The notes beneath the pieces were generated by a model. That model saw only the letters and a program-made list of their open reading frames with translations, was not told the origin of the DNA and searched no databases. The position numbers and the translations under genes were made by a program. Positions 1 to 8,035 of a stretch of 64,000 nucleotides of DNA are shown piece after piece (position 1 is the stretch's first letter; every line of letters begins with the position of its first letter). Source of the DNA: Saccharothrix sp. ALI-22-I (GTDB lineage Bacteria; Actinomycetota; Actinomycetes; Mycobacteriales; Pseudonocardiaceae); NCBI RefSeq assembly GCF_001984175.1, contig NZ_MTQP01000063.1, positions 278,655-342,654 of the forward strand, read 5' to 3'.

Positions 1-675
1 GGGTTCGCGGTGGTGGCGAAGACCCTGGAGGCGCACGGGGTCCGGGTGGTGTGCCTGGACTCGCGGATCGGCGGCTGGGCCCGCCCGATCAGCACGCCGT
101 TCGAGGACGACCTGGCCGAGCTGGACGTGCTGCTGCGCCGGTGCGCCGAGCTGGGCACCCGGTACGTGCGGATCATGTCCTACCCGAACGCGGGCCTGTC
201 CGAACGGCGGTGGCGCGACCGGGTGATCACCCGGGTGTCGATGCTCGCCGACATCGCCGAGGCGGCCGGTGTCGTGCTGCTGCACGAGAACTGCTCCGGC
301 TGGGCGGGCATGAGTGCCGAGCGCGCGCTGGACCTGCTCGACGCGGTCGGCAACCCGGCGTTGAAGCTGCTGTTCGACACCGGCAACGGCGTCGCGCACG
401 GCTACGACGGGTACGCGTTGCTGCGCGAGGTGGTCGCGCACGTCGAGCACGTGCACGTCAAGGACGCCAACGGTGGCCGGTTCGTGCTGCCCGGCTCCGG
501 CGCGGCGCGGGTGGCCGACTGCGTGGCGCTGCTGCGCGCCAACGGGTACCGGGGCGCGTGGTCGTTGGAGCCGCACGTGTCGCTGCGCCCGCACGAGAGC
601 GGTGTGCTCGCCGCCGACGCGGCGCCCGCGTTCGTCGCGGCCGGCCGGGCGATGGCCGGGCTGGTGCGGTGCTAG
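1..675 (+). CDS. Sugar phosphate isomerase/epimerase family protein (5' end outside window)
   Basis: The reading frame is open from the first base, so the true start lies upstream and about 224 codons are visible. The protein resembles the xylose-isomerase-like TIM-barrel family: strand-helix repeats, a metal-ligand style acidic residue in 'LLHENCSGW', 'LLFDTGNG' near residue 125, and 'HVHVKDANG' followed by a glycine-rich loop and a late 'WSLEPHV'. Members isomerise or epimerise sugars, inositols or hydroxy acids with a divalent metal. The stop overlaps the start of the next gene by 7 bases, so it is the upstream member of a translationally coupled operon. The exact substrate cannot be read from the sequence. 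Confidence 0.8.
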   Translation, partial: GFAVVAKTLEAHGVRVVCLDSRIGGWARPISTPFEDDLAELDVLLRRCAELGTRYVRIMSYPNAGLSERRWRDRVITRVSMLADIAEAAGVVLLHENCSGWAGMSAERALDLLDAVGNPALKLLFDTGNGVAHGYDGYALLREVVAHVEHVHVKDANGGRFVLPGSGAARVADCVALLRANGYRGAWSLEPHVSLRPHESGVLAADAAPAFVAAGRAMAGLVRC

Positions 676-1904
676 ACCAGGACCGCGACCTGTTGCTGCG
701 GCTGCTCGACCTGCCGACCGCCGGCCCGCTGGAGACGACCGCCGAGGTCTGCCTGTGGGACGCCGTGCACGCGTACGCGGAGGCAGCCGAGGATTTCGGG
801 ATGCGGACCGTCCACGTGGGACCGGCGCGGGAGGCGGACGTGCTGCGGCCGGACGTGCCCGCCGTGGTGCGCGAGGCGATCGCGCAGGACCGGGATTTCC
901 TGGCCCGGCAGCCGAGCCTGGTGCTGCGGGTCGGCGACGCCGAGCCGACGGTCATGTTCAACGTGCACCTGGACACGGTCGCGCCGTTCGAGCCGGCCGG
1001 GTTCGACGGCGTCCGGTTCCACGGCCGGGGCGCGATCGACGCCAAGGGCCCCGCCGTGGCGCTGCTGGCCGGTGTCCGCGCCGCGCTCGCCGAGCGCGCG
1101 GTGGGGCGGGACGTGAGCGTGCTGGTCCAGGCGGTGTCCGGCGAGGAGGGCGGCGCGATGGGCGTGTTCGGCACCCGTCCGCTGGTCGAGGCCGGGTTCC
1201 ACGGCAGCCTGAACGTGTTCTGCGAGCCGACCGGCCTGCGCTACCTGCCCCGCTCCACCGCCGCGATGACGGCCTCGGTCCAGGTCAACGGCGAGGACGC
1301 GATCGACGACCAGCCCCACGCCGGGCACAACGCGTCGGTGTTGCTGGGGTTCCTGGCCCAACACCTGGCGGGCGCGTTGGCGGGACGGGTGCCCGACGGC
1401 CAGGTGTGCGTGGCCGGACTGCACACCGGCCTGATGCACAACCGCGTGTACGGGACCGGTGAGCTGCTGCTGAACCTGTCCTACGGCAGCACGTCGTCGG
1501 CACGGGTGCTGGCCGTGGCGCTGGACGCCGCGTTGCGCGCGGGACTGGCCGAGTTCACCGCCCGGTTCCGCGGCATGCGGCCGTTCCACCGCACCGCGGT
1601 CGACGCTGCCGCGATCACCCGGCTGGTGTGGCGCAAACGCGGCCTGCCCGCACTGCCCCCGCAGGAAGTGCCGCTGCTGGACGCCGTGGTACCGCGCTGG
1701 CCCGCGCACGAGCCCGCGTTCACCTGCGACGCGATCTGGCTGGCCGACGTGCCGGGCACCCAGACCGCCGTGCTCGGCCCCGGATCACTGGACGCCAACA
1801 ACGCCCACGCGCGCGGCGAACACGCCGACGTCGCCGATCTCGACCGGTTCTCCGCCGTGGTGCGGGACATCGTCGTGCGGTTCGCACGGAACGGAGGAAT
1901 ATGA
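669..1904 (+). CDS. M20 family metallopeptidase (ArgE/DapE/ACY1 type)
   Basis: A 411-residue zinc hydrolase of the M20 family. The first metal ligand sits in 'MFNVHLDTV', the bridging Asp in 'GRGAIDAKGP', and the catalytic Glu pair in 'VSGEEGG'; a later Cys/Glu stretch 'VFCEPTGLRYLPRSTAA' leads into the dimerisation domain. The family cleaves N-acyl or peptide amide bonds. I chose the GTG at 669 because it overlaps the preceding stop and gives the first conserved sequence; the open frame upstream is a shadow. Placed between sugar-processing and dehydrogenase genes it may remove an acyl or carrier group from a pathway intermediate, which is inference. Confidence 0.82.
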   Translation: MLDQDRDLLLRLLDLPTAGPLETTAEVCLWDAVHAYAEAAEDFGMRTVHVGPAREADVLRPDVPAVVREAIAQDRDFLARQPSLVLRVGDAEPTVMFNVHLDTVAPFEPAGFDGVRFHGRGAIDAKGPAVALLAGVRAALAERAVGRDVSVLVQAVSGEEGGAMGVFGTRPLVEAGFHGSLNVFCEPTGLRYLPRSTAAMTASVQVNGEDAIDDQPHAGHNASVLLGFLAQHLAGALAGRVPDGQVCVAGLHTGLMHNRVYGTGELLLNLSYGSTSSARVLAVALDAALRAGLAEFTARFRGMRPFHRTAVDAAAITRLVWRKRGLPALPPQEVPLLDAVVPRWPAHEPAFTCDAIWLADVPGTQTAVLGPGSLDANNAHARGEHADVADLDRFSAVVRDIVVRFARNGGI

Positions 1905-2953
1905 CCGTCCTGGTGCCCTACCCGACCCTGTTGGCCACCGTCACCGGTGTTTTCCGCGAGCGGGGTATGCCGCCCGATCGGGCGTTGGTCGCCGCGGAGG
2001 CGTTGTGCCACGGTGACCTGACCGGGATGAGCACGCACGGCCTGGTGAACCTGACCAGGCTGTACCTGCCGCTGTTCGACTCCGGCCGCACCGATCCGGC
2101 CGCCGACATGGCGGTGATCGCGGACCTGGGGGCGTCCGTGCTGGCCGACGCGCGCAAGGCGCTCGGGCTGTGGTCGGCGTCCCAGGCGATGGAGTTGGCC
2201 GCGGCGCGGGCCGAGCGGTACGGGATCGGGATGGTCACCGTGCGCGGCGCGACGCACATCGGGTGCGCGGGGCACCACGCGGCGCGGGCGGCGGCGCACG
2301 GGATGGTGGGGCTGATCGCGTCGAACTGCGGCGCGCAGCGCATCACCCGGCCACCGGGCGGTCGGGAGCCGCTGCTGGGCACGAACCCGCTGGCGTTGGC
2401 CTGCCCCGCAGGCGACCGGCCGCCGTTCGTGCTGGACATGAGCACGACGGTGGTGCCGACGGGGCGGGTGCGGGCGGCGGCGCGGGCCGGTGAGGACATC
2501 CCGCCGGGGTGGCTGGCTGCGGACGACGGGACGCCGGTGACCGACCCGTCGGCGTTCGACCGGGGTGACGGGCACCTGTTGTGGCTGGGAGGCGCGCCGG
2601 AGACGGGCGTGTACAAGGGTTTCGGGCTCGGGCTGCTGGTGGAGGTGCTGGCGGCGCTGGTGCCGGGTGCGGCAATGGGCCCCACGTCGATGGAGTCCCG
2701 GGACGACGACATCGGCGTGATCGCGTTGGCGTTCGCTCCGTCGGCTCTGCGGTCCGGGTTCGACCGGGACGCCTCGGCGCTGTTCGGCGCGGTGTTGGGT
2801 GCGCCGCCGCTCGATCCGCACAAGCCGGTGTCCTACCCGGGGTGGCACGAGGGTGAGCGCGCGCGGTGGCGGCGGGCGCACGGCGTGCCCGTGCCGGCCG
2901 GGCTGTACGAGGAGTTGCGGGCGGTCGCGCCGGAGCTGCGGGCGGCCGGATGA
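1901..2953 (+). CDS. Ldh family NAD(P)-dependent oxidoreductase (malate/lactate dehydrogenase type)
   Basis: A 350-residue protein of the Ldh_2 family (malate/L-lactate/ureidoglycolate/2,3-diketogulonate dehydrogenases), not related to classical Rossmann lactate dehydrogenases. Diagnostic are the early 'TGMSTHGLVNLTRLY' with the catalytic His, 'VRGATHIGCAGHHA' in the middle, 'LGTNPLALACP' and the late 'GVYKGFGLGLLVE'. It would oxidise a 2-hydroxy acid or reduce a 2-keto or imine acid with NAD(P)H. ATG at 1901 overlaps the previous stop in an ATGA junction, and its own end overlaps the next start in the same way, indicating a coupled operon. Confidence 0.85.
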   Translation: MTVLVPYPTLLATVTGVFRERGMPPDRALVAAEALCHGDLTGMSTHGLVNLTRLYLPLFDSGRTDPAADMAVIADLGASVLADARKALGLWSASQAMELAAARAERYGIGMVTVRGATHIGCAGHHAARAAAHGMVGLIASNCGAQRITRPPGGREPLLGTNPLALACPAGDRPPFVLDMSTTVVPTGRVRAAARAGEDIPPGWLAADDGTPVTDPSAFDRGDGHLLWLGGAPETGVYKGFGLGLLVEVLAALVPGAAMGPTSMESRDDDIGVIALAFAPSALRSGFDRDASALFGAVLGAPPLDPHKPVSYPGWHEGERARWRRAHGVPVPAGLYEELRAVAPELRAAG

Positions 2954-3849
2954 GCCCGAACGTGATTCGGCTGGGTGTGGTCGGGCTGGGGGTGATCTCG
3001 CGGTTCTACCTGGCCGCGATCGCCTCCTCCCCGCGCTTCGAACTGGTCGCGGTGTGCGATCCGGACGAGCAGGCGTTGGCCGGGTACCACGTGCCCGCGT
3101 ACCGGTCGCACCGGGCGATGCTCGACGCGGGCGGGGTGGACGCGGTGCTGGTCACCGCGCCGAACGACGTCCACGCCGGTGTCGCGTTGGAGGTCGTCAC
3201 GCGTGGGCTGCCGGTGTGCGTGGAGAAGCCGCTGGCCATGTCCCTGCGGGCCGGGCTGGAAGTGGCCGAGGCGGCGCGGGCGCGGGACGTGGCGCTGTTC
3301 ACCGCGTTCCACCGCCGGTACAACTCGAACGTGCTGGCGTTGCAGGACAAGCTGGCGGGCGCCGCGCCGATCGCCGAGCTGAGGGTGCGCTACCTGGAGC
3401 GGATCGAGGACCACGTCGGCCGCGACCGCTGGTACCTGGATCCGACGCGGTCCGGTGGCGGGTGCGTGGCGGACAACGGGCCGAACGCGCTGGACCTGGC
3501 CCGGCTGTTCCTCGGCGAGCTGACGTTGGAGTCGGTGCGGATCACGCGGGCGGCGGACCTCGACCGGCAGGCCGTGCTGCACGTGCGCGGCACCGCGCCG
3601 GCGGTGGTCGAGCTGGACTGGTCGCACCCCGGCGAGACCAAGGACGTGACCGTGCGGCTGACCGACGGGACCGTGATGCGGGCGGACATGCTCGCGGGCT
3701 ACGAGGAGTTCAAGGGCTCGCTGTGGCACGAGTACACGGGCGTGCTGCACGACTTCGCGCACGCCGTGGCGCGGCGGTCGGCATGGCGGGACGGCGGCCT
3801 GGCCGCGTTGGACCTGGTGGACGAGGCATACCGACGAGAGGGTGCGTGA
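2950..3849 (+). CDS. Gfo/Idh/MocA family oxidoreductase
   Basis: A 299-residue protein with an N-terminal Rossmann fold ('GVVGLGVISRFYLAAI', residues about 8-23), the family signature 'VCVEKPLAMS' near residue 95 with the catalytic Lys, and 'TAFHRRYNSN' that follows. The C-terminal half is the alpha/beta dimerisation domain. The family oxidises or reduces sugars, inositols and related hydroxy compounds with NAD(P). Together with the TIM-barrel isomerase at the start of the operon it suggests modification of a sugar-like or cyclitol-like intermediate. Start ATG overlaps the upstream TGA. Confidence 0.88.
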   Translation: MSPNVIRLGVVGLGVISRFYLAAIASSPRFELVAVCDPDEQALAGYHVPAYRSHRAMLDAGGVDAVLVTAPNDVHAGVALEVVTRGLPVCVEKPLAMSLRAGLEVAEAARARDVALFTAFHRRYNSNVLALQDKLAGAAPIAELRVRYLERIEDHVGRDRWYLDPTRSGGGCVADNGPNALDLARLFLGELTLESVRITRAADLDRQAVLHVRGTAPAVVELDWSHPGETKDVTVRLTDGTVMRADMLAGYEEFKGSLWHEYTGVLHDFAHAVARRSAWRDGGLAALDLVDEAYRREGA

Positions 3850-4262
3850 TGCTGGAGGACGGCGAGAAGCGAGCAGTCGGCAGCCGGGTGGTGAAGGTCC
3901 TGGTGCACCGCCGCGATGATCGCGGGATGAGCCTGGAGCCGTTCGCCAGCCGCTGCGTGCGCCGGGGTGAGGTGCACGAGCTGGTGACCACGGACCACGA
4001 CGACACCGAGCCCGGCGCGCGCATCGACCGGGTCGCGTTCCTCGGGTTCGTGGAGATCGACAACGCGGGCGTGATCGACCGGGGCGACGAGGTGTGGTGC
4101 GATGGCGAACTGGTCGGCATCGTGCTGGGTTTCGACGCCTGCCACCACCCCAACCACTACAACATCCTGATCACCACACCGACCCCGCGCACCGGGTCGG
4201 AACTGGGCCTGCGTCCCGAGACGGGTGTGGTGTTCAGCCCGGCGGTCGTGCCCGCTCTCTGA
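3849..4262 (+). CDS. Small conserved hypothetical protein, last gene of the operon
   Basis: A 137-residue protein with no signal peptide and no membrane segment. It contains a conserved-looking core ('HELVTTDHDD', 'FLGFVEIDNAGVIDRGDEV', 'HHPNHYNILI') typical of a small beta-rich protein. It may belong to a DUF family seen beside Gfo/Idh dehydrogenases in actinomycete clusters (possibly DUF6917), but I cannot confirm that. The start ATG overlaps the previous TGA by one base and the gene runs straight into a strong hairpin, so it closes the operon. No function is assigned. Confidence 0.65.
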   Translation: MLEDGEKRAVGSRVVKVLVHRRDDRGMSLEPFASRCVRRGEVHELVTTDHDDTEPGARIDRVAFLGFVEIDNAGVIDRGDEVWCDGELVGIVLGFDACHHPNHYNILITTPTPRTGSELGLRPETGVVFSPAVVPAL

Positions 4263-4277
4263 CACGGGCTTCTTACG

Positions 4278-4315
4278 CCAACGGCGCCCCGGGGATCGTC
4301 CCGGGGCGCCGTTGG
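4278..4315. terminator. Bidirectional terminator hairpin
   Basis: A perfect 16-bp inverted repeat (4278-4293 with 4300-4315) around a 6-base loop lies between two convergent genes. There is no T-run, as is usual in high-GC actinomycetes. It probably terminates both the operon ending at 4262 and the minus-strand EF-hand gene ending at 4326. Confidence 0.8.
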
Positions 4316-4325
4316 CTTGGTCAGG

Positions 4326-4868
4326 TCAGTGACCCAGGAGCGGCACGTCCAGGGTGCCGAAGTGGTAGGCGCGGACCGCCGCCACCAGTTCGTCCACGGT
4401 CAACGTCCCGTTGCCGCTGGTGTCGATCGTGCGGAAGGCCTCCACCGCGGACGAGGCGTCCACCCCGATGGCCTCCAGCCACTTGCGGAACTCCGACGGG
4501 CTCACCTCGCCGTCGCCGTCGATGTCGCACAGCCCGACCATGGCCGCGACCGTCGGCCGGATCACGCGGTTGAAGCCGGCGTCGCCTTCGGCGAACACCT
4601 GCGCCTCGACGACGCTCAGGAACTGGTCCTCGGTCATCGTGCCGTTCTCACCGACACCCGCCTTGGTCGCCAGGAACTCGAACATGGCGATGTAGGCGTC
4701 GATCAGCGCCCGCGCCTGCGGCGTCGACGGATCCTCGTCGAACGCCTTGATGATGCGGTGCGCCTCGGCCTCGTAATCGGACTTCTCGATCCGGCCGTTG
4801 CCGTTCACGTCCCACTTCTGGAAGCGCTTCTTGAGCCGATCGCTCTTGACCGACGTGGACATGACCAT
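4326..4868 (-). CDS. EF-hand calcium-binding protein (calerythrin-like)
   Basis: A 180-residue cytoplasmic protein with four EF-hand positions. Hand 1 'DVNGNGRIEKSD' near residue 20, hand 3 'DIDGDGEVSPSE' near 115 and hand 4 'DTSGNGTLTVDE' near 150 carry the Asp/Asn and terminal acidic ligands; hand 2 ('GENGTMTEDQF') lacks the first Asp and is degenerate. This 3-active, 1-degenerate plan matches the actinomycete calerythrin group, proposed to act as calcium sensors or buffers. Of three candidate starts I chose the ATG at 4868, which lies 8 bases after an AGGAG. It is monocistronic. Confidence 0.88.
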   Translation of the reverse strand: MVMSTSVKSDRLKKRFQKWDVNGNGRIEKSDYEAEAHRIIKAFDEDPSTPQARALIDAYIAMFEFLATKAGVGENGTMTEDQFLSVVEAQVFAEGDAGFNRVIRPTVAAMVGLCDIDGDGEVSPSEFRKWLEAIGVDASSAVEAFRTIDTSGNGTLTVDELVAAVRAYHFGTLDVPLLGH

Positions 4869-4959
4869 TCGGGACACTCCTCATTGTGAAGAAAAGGTAT
4901 TTCAGAGAAACCTGTCGTGCGAACACGGTCCGGAGACCGGCTCCCCGGTCAGGGGGATC

Positions 4960-6207
4960 TCACAGGCGCATGACCTCCCCTCCCGGCACGCTGCCCGTGA
5001 CGTCGAGCAGCAGCCGTGCGCTCCTGGCCAAGTGGCCGAGGTCGTAACCGCTGTGCGCGACGAGCAGCACGGTGGCGTCGCTCGTGCGCAGCGCGGAGTC
5101 GAGGTCGGCGGCGGGCGGCCCGAGCGCGGGCACCTCACCAGCCACCGGATCGTGGTAGGTCACCGTGGCGCCGAGGGCGCGCAGTTCGTCGGCGATGCGG
5201 AACGCGGCGGATTCCCTGGTGTCCGGCACGTCGGCCTTGTAGGACACGCCCAGCAACAGGATTCGCGCGCCGTCGACGGACACGTCGTTACGGGTCAGCA
5301 TCCGCACCGCGCGTTCGACCACGTAGGACGGCATCGTCGAGTCGACCCGCCGTGCGGCCTCCACCACGCCGAGCCGGGCGCCCTCACGACGGGCCTTGTC
5401 CAGCAGGTAGCGGGGGTCCACGGGGATGCAGTGCCCGCCGACGCCGGGTCCGGGGGTGAACGGCTGGAAGCCGAACGGTTTGGTGGCCGCGCAGTGCAGC
5501 ACGTCCCAGACGTCGACCCCGAGCCGGTCGCAGAACACCGCGATCTCGTTGACCAGGGCGATGTTCACGTACCGGTAGGTGTTCTCCAGCAGCTTGGCCA
5601 TCTCCGCCTCGCGGGTGCCGCGGGCCACCACGACCGAGTCGACGAACCGGCTGTAGAAGGTCGCGCAGTGCTTGGCGCACAGCGGTGTGTGCCCGCTGAC
5701 CACCTTGGGGGTGTTGCGGATGCCGTAGCGCCGGTTGCCCGGGTCGATGCGTTCGGGTGAGTAGCCCAGCGGGAAGTCCTCGCCGGCCACCAGGCCGTGC
5801 CTCTCCAGGATGGGCCGCAGCACCTCGTCGGTGGTGCCGGGGAAGCTGGTGGACTCCAGCACCACCAGGGTTCCGGGTCGCAAGTGGTCGGACACGGTCT
5901 CGGCGGCGGCCCGGACCTCGGCCAGGTCCGGTCGTCCGTCAGACCCCAGACCGGTGGGAACGCAGATCACCACGGTCTCGGCGCCGGCGACGACGGCCGG
6001 GTCGGTCGTGGCGGTGAAACCCTTGGCGCGCATGGCTTGCAGCTCGGCGGACGGTACGTCCGGCACGTGCGAACGGCTCTCGGTGAGCGTGCGGACCACG
6101 TCCGGACTGGTGTCGTACCCGGCCACCGCCATGCCCGCGGCGGTGGCCGCCGCCGCAAGCGGCAGCCCTACGTAGCCGACTCCGACCACGACCAGATCGA
6201 AGGACAC
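4960..6207 (-). CDS. Nucleotide sugar dehydrogenase (UDP-ManNAc/UDP-glucose dehydrogenase family)
   Basis: A 415-residue enzyme that oxidises a UDP-sugar C6 alcohol to the uronic acid using two NAD+. It has the N-terminal dinucleotide motif 'VVGVGYVGLPLA', a central domain with 'ESTSFPGTTDEV' and 'YSPERIDPG', the tail of the central helix 'AEMAKLLENTYRYVNIALVNE', and the catalytic Cys in 'GPGVGGHCIPVDPRYLL' around residue 250. The C-terminal UDP-binding domain follows ('LLLGVSYKADVPDTRESAA'). The pattern is closest to WecC-type UDP-N-acetylmannosamine dehydrogenases. The GTG at 6207 has GAAAGG upstream and is preferred to a GTG 15 bases earlier. Confidence 0.87.
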   Translation of the reverse strand: MSFDLVVVGVGYVGLPLAAAATAAGMAVAGYDTSPDVVRTLTESRSHVPDVPSAELQAMRAKGFTATTDPAVVAGAETVVICVPTGLGSDGRPDLAEVRAAAETVSDHLRPGTLVVLESTSFPGTTDEVLRPILERHGLVAGEDFPLGYSPERIDPGNRRYGIRNTPKVVSGHTPLCAKHCATFYSRFVDSVVVARGTREAEMAKLLENTYRYVNIALVNEIAVFCDRLGVDVWDVLHCAATKPFGFQPFTPGPGVGGHCIPVDPRYLLDKARREGARLGVVEAARRVDSTMPSYVVERAVRMLTRNDVSVDGARILLLGVSYKADVPDTRESAAFRIADELRALGATVTYHDPVAGEVPALGPPAADLDSALRTSDATVLLVAHSGYDLGHLARSARLLLDVTGSVPGGEVMRL

Positions 6208-6235
6208 GTGCGCCCTTTCCACGACATCGGTTGGT

Positions 6236-6265
6236 GTTGCCGGGGTGTGGGTTGCCGGGATGTGG
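6236..6265. repeat. Two tandem copies of a 15-bp unit
   Basis: Two adjacent 15-base units (GTTGCCGGGGTGTGG and the same with one change) fill the gap upstream of the nucleotide-sugar dehydrogenase. A partial third unit may follow. It may be simple replication slippage. Confidence 0.5.
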
Positions 6266-6282
6266 ACTGCCGGCCGCGGCGG

Positions 6283-6588
6283 TCAGGCCCGGAAGGTGGC
6301 GCCGACCGGGGGCACGTGCGTGCCGTAGCCCTTCTCCACCGTGACCAGGGGCGCGAAGCACATCGGGTCGCTGTAGATCGTGACGTCGCCGTCGGTCAGG
6401 TTGGCCAGCACGTGCGCGCCGTCCGGGAGCTGCTTGCAGCCCTTGGGGTTCTCGTAGGTCTCCAGTGGAACGATCTCGACCGAGAACACGACCACCTTGC
6501 CCGTGGCCGCCTGCGCCGCGGTGCCGAGCGGGACCAGCAGGGCACCCGCCGCGAGCGCGCTGAGCAGCACGCCGAACACACGTTTCAT
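6283..6588 (-). CDS. Small secreted protein of unknown function
   Basis: A 101-residue protein that begins with a clear Sec signal peptide: 'MKR', a hydrophobic core of about 18 residues and an AQA-A cleavage site near residue 28. The mature part is about 73 residues with two Cys ('KGCKQL' and 'DPMCFAP') that could form one disulphide. It contains no motif I recognise. It follows its own promoter region and lies just downstream, in the same direction, of nothing; the nucleotide-sugar dehydrogenase follows it 75 bases later, so co-transcription is possible. Confidence 0.7.
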   Translation of the reverse strand: MKRVFGVLLSALAAGALLVPLGTAAQAATGKVVVFSVEIVPLETYENPKGCKQLPDGAHVLANLTDGDVTIYSDPMCFAPLVTVEKGYGTHVPPVGATFRA

Positions 6589-6927
6589 CCGTCGTCTCCT
6601 CGCTAGGAGTCATTGCTCTCGGCAAGCTAACAGTTACCCAGAGCAAGAAGCAGCGACGAAACCAAACATCACTCGGGCAGGTTGCACCCGGCCCGCGTGA
6701 GCTCATCCGGTTGGTCAAGACAGGCCTGACCGGTGCGGTTGTCGGTGACGCGACCACCGATCGGGTTCACGCAGTCGAGCGACACCCAGTCATCGTCCCG
6801 GCCGGGCAAGAAGGAGGTCAGTAGCACGGCGTGACGAAACCGCAAGATGGCGGGCGGGATACCCGTCGTCGGCCGCGCTCAGGGTCCGGACATCGGCCAG
6901 CGGCGCTTCCTCATCCCTCACCGTCTA
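6589..6927. other. Gene-free stretch with an inverted repeat near the secreted-protein gene
   Basis: No coding frame here is convincing on either strand. The only structure I see is TTGCTCT (6613-6619) and AGAGCAA (6640-6646), 7-bp inverted arms separated by 20 bases, placed 25-58 bases upstream of the minus-strand start at 6588. That is a plausible operator position, but the arms are short. Confidence 0.35.
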
Positions 6928-6964
6928 CAACGGACAGCCGGCACTGAGAGCCGGCTGTCCGTTG
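6928..6964. terminator. Terminator hairpin
   Basis: A perfect 15-bp inverted repeat (6928-6942 with 6950-6964) with a 7-base loop lies directly downstream of the minus-strand LLM oxidoreductase gene. It is a strong GC-rich hairpin without a T-run. Confidence 0.75.
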
Positions 6965-6987
6965 CAAGGGTCTGCAGAGCGCGGTGG

Positions 6988-7863
6988 TCAGGACAAGGTG
7001 GGCAGGACGTCCGTGGCCACGGTCTCCAGGATTGCCTCGTCGCCGGCGAACGGGCCTTCGTCCCTCGGCCACGGGGCGAGCACGTCGGTGAAGCCGAGTT
7101 CGTCCGCTCGGCCCAGGAAGTCCCGGTAGCACTCGATGCTCGACAGGGAGAAGACCGGTGCGGCGTCGGTCTGGAGAAAGCGGCGGACTGTGGCGGGGCG
7201 GCGTGATTGGGCGGCCAGCGCGTCGTCGAAGCGGGCCGACACCTCGGCCAGGGACCGCCACCAGCCGTCGAGGGTGCCGAGATCGTTGCCGTAGGTGACC
7301 CAGCCCTGACCCAGGCGGGCGGCCAGGGCCAGCGCCTTCGGGCCGTTCGCGGCGACCACGAAAGGCGTGCGTGGTCGTTGGACACAGCCCGGGGCGTTGC
7401 GGGCGCCCACGGCGGTGTAGTACTCGCCCGAGTAGTCGACCCGATCCTTGCTCAGCAGGGCATCCAGCAGTTCCACGAACTCCGTGAAGCGGCGGGACGG
7501 ACTGGCCGGGACCGTGGTGCCGCCGAACACCTCCACGTCGTAGCCCTTCGCCGCGCCCGCGCCGACGCCCACCGTCATCCGGCCGTCCGACAGGTCGTCC
7601 AGGGCCATCACGTCCTTCGCGAACGGCACCGGGTGACGGAGGTTCGGCGACGCCACCATGAAGCCCAGCTCGATCCGCGATGTCGCCAGCGCGGCCGCAC
7701 TCAACGTCGGCACCGCACCGAACCACGGCTCGCCGACCAGGGCACCCCAGCCCAAGTGGTCGAACGTCCACGCGTGAGCGAACCCGTACGCCTCCGCCGC
7801 CTGCCACCTCGGCTTCGCCTCGGCCCAGCGGTACTCCGGAAGGATGGTGATCCCGGCCCTCAT
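6988..7863 (-). CDS. LLM class (luciferase-like) F420-dependent oxidoreductase
   Basis: A 291-residue TIM-barrel oxidoreductase of the bacterial luciferase-like family. It shows 'AWTFDHLGWGAL' near residue 30, 'ELGFMVASPNLRHPVPFAKDVMALDDLSDGRMTVGVGAGAAKGYD' style core (the 'GR.TVGVG.G' motif near residue 105), and 'RFTEFVELLDALL' after it. In actinobacteria this subgroup usually binds cofactor F420 rather than FMN. ATG at 7863 begins the conserved 'MRAGITILPEYRW'. The 170-base gap upstream carries short GAAC/GTTC repeats around 7877-7915 that could be regulatory. Substrate unknown. Confidence 0.83.
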   Translation of the reverse strand: MRAGITILPEYRWAEAKPRWQAAEAYGFAHAWTFDHLGWGALVGEPWFGAVPTLSAAALATSRIELGFMVASPNLRHPVPFAKDVMALDDLSDGRMTVGVGAGAAKGYDVEVFGGTTVPASPSRRFTEFVELLDALLSKDRVDYSGEYYTAVGARNAPGCVQRPRTPFVVAANGPKALALAARLGQGWVTYGNDLGTLDGWWRSLAEVSARFDDALAAQSRRPATVRRFLQTDAAPVFSLSSIECYRDFLGRADELGFTDVLAPWPRDEGPFAGDEAILETVATDVLPTLS

Positions 7864-7973
7864 GACGCCCCCTCTATCTGAACAGGTTCCATGTTCATTC
7901 GAACAGAGATGACGTTCTTGGTCAACACCTGACCAGGTGGTACAGCGCGGGAACGGAGAGGGCGGGCAAAGAA

Positions 7974-8014
7974 GAACGCCCGCTCTCGGTCCCAGGAGGC
8001 GAGGACGGGCGTTC
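7974..8014. terminator. Terminator-like hairpin
   Basis: GAACGCCCG (7974-7982) and CGGGCGTTC (8006-8014) form a 9-bp stem with a partly paired 23-base loop, directly downstream of the minus-strand nuclease gene. Confidence 0.6.
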
Positions 8015-8035
8015 GACGTGCGGGGCCGACCAGGG

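Noticed and set aside
51..668. Long open frame running upstream of the first M20 gene
   Set aside because: Arg/Gly/Ala-rich translation without domain sense; it is the third-position shadow of the isomerase gene.
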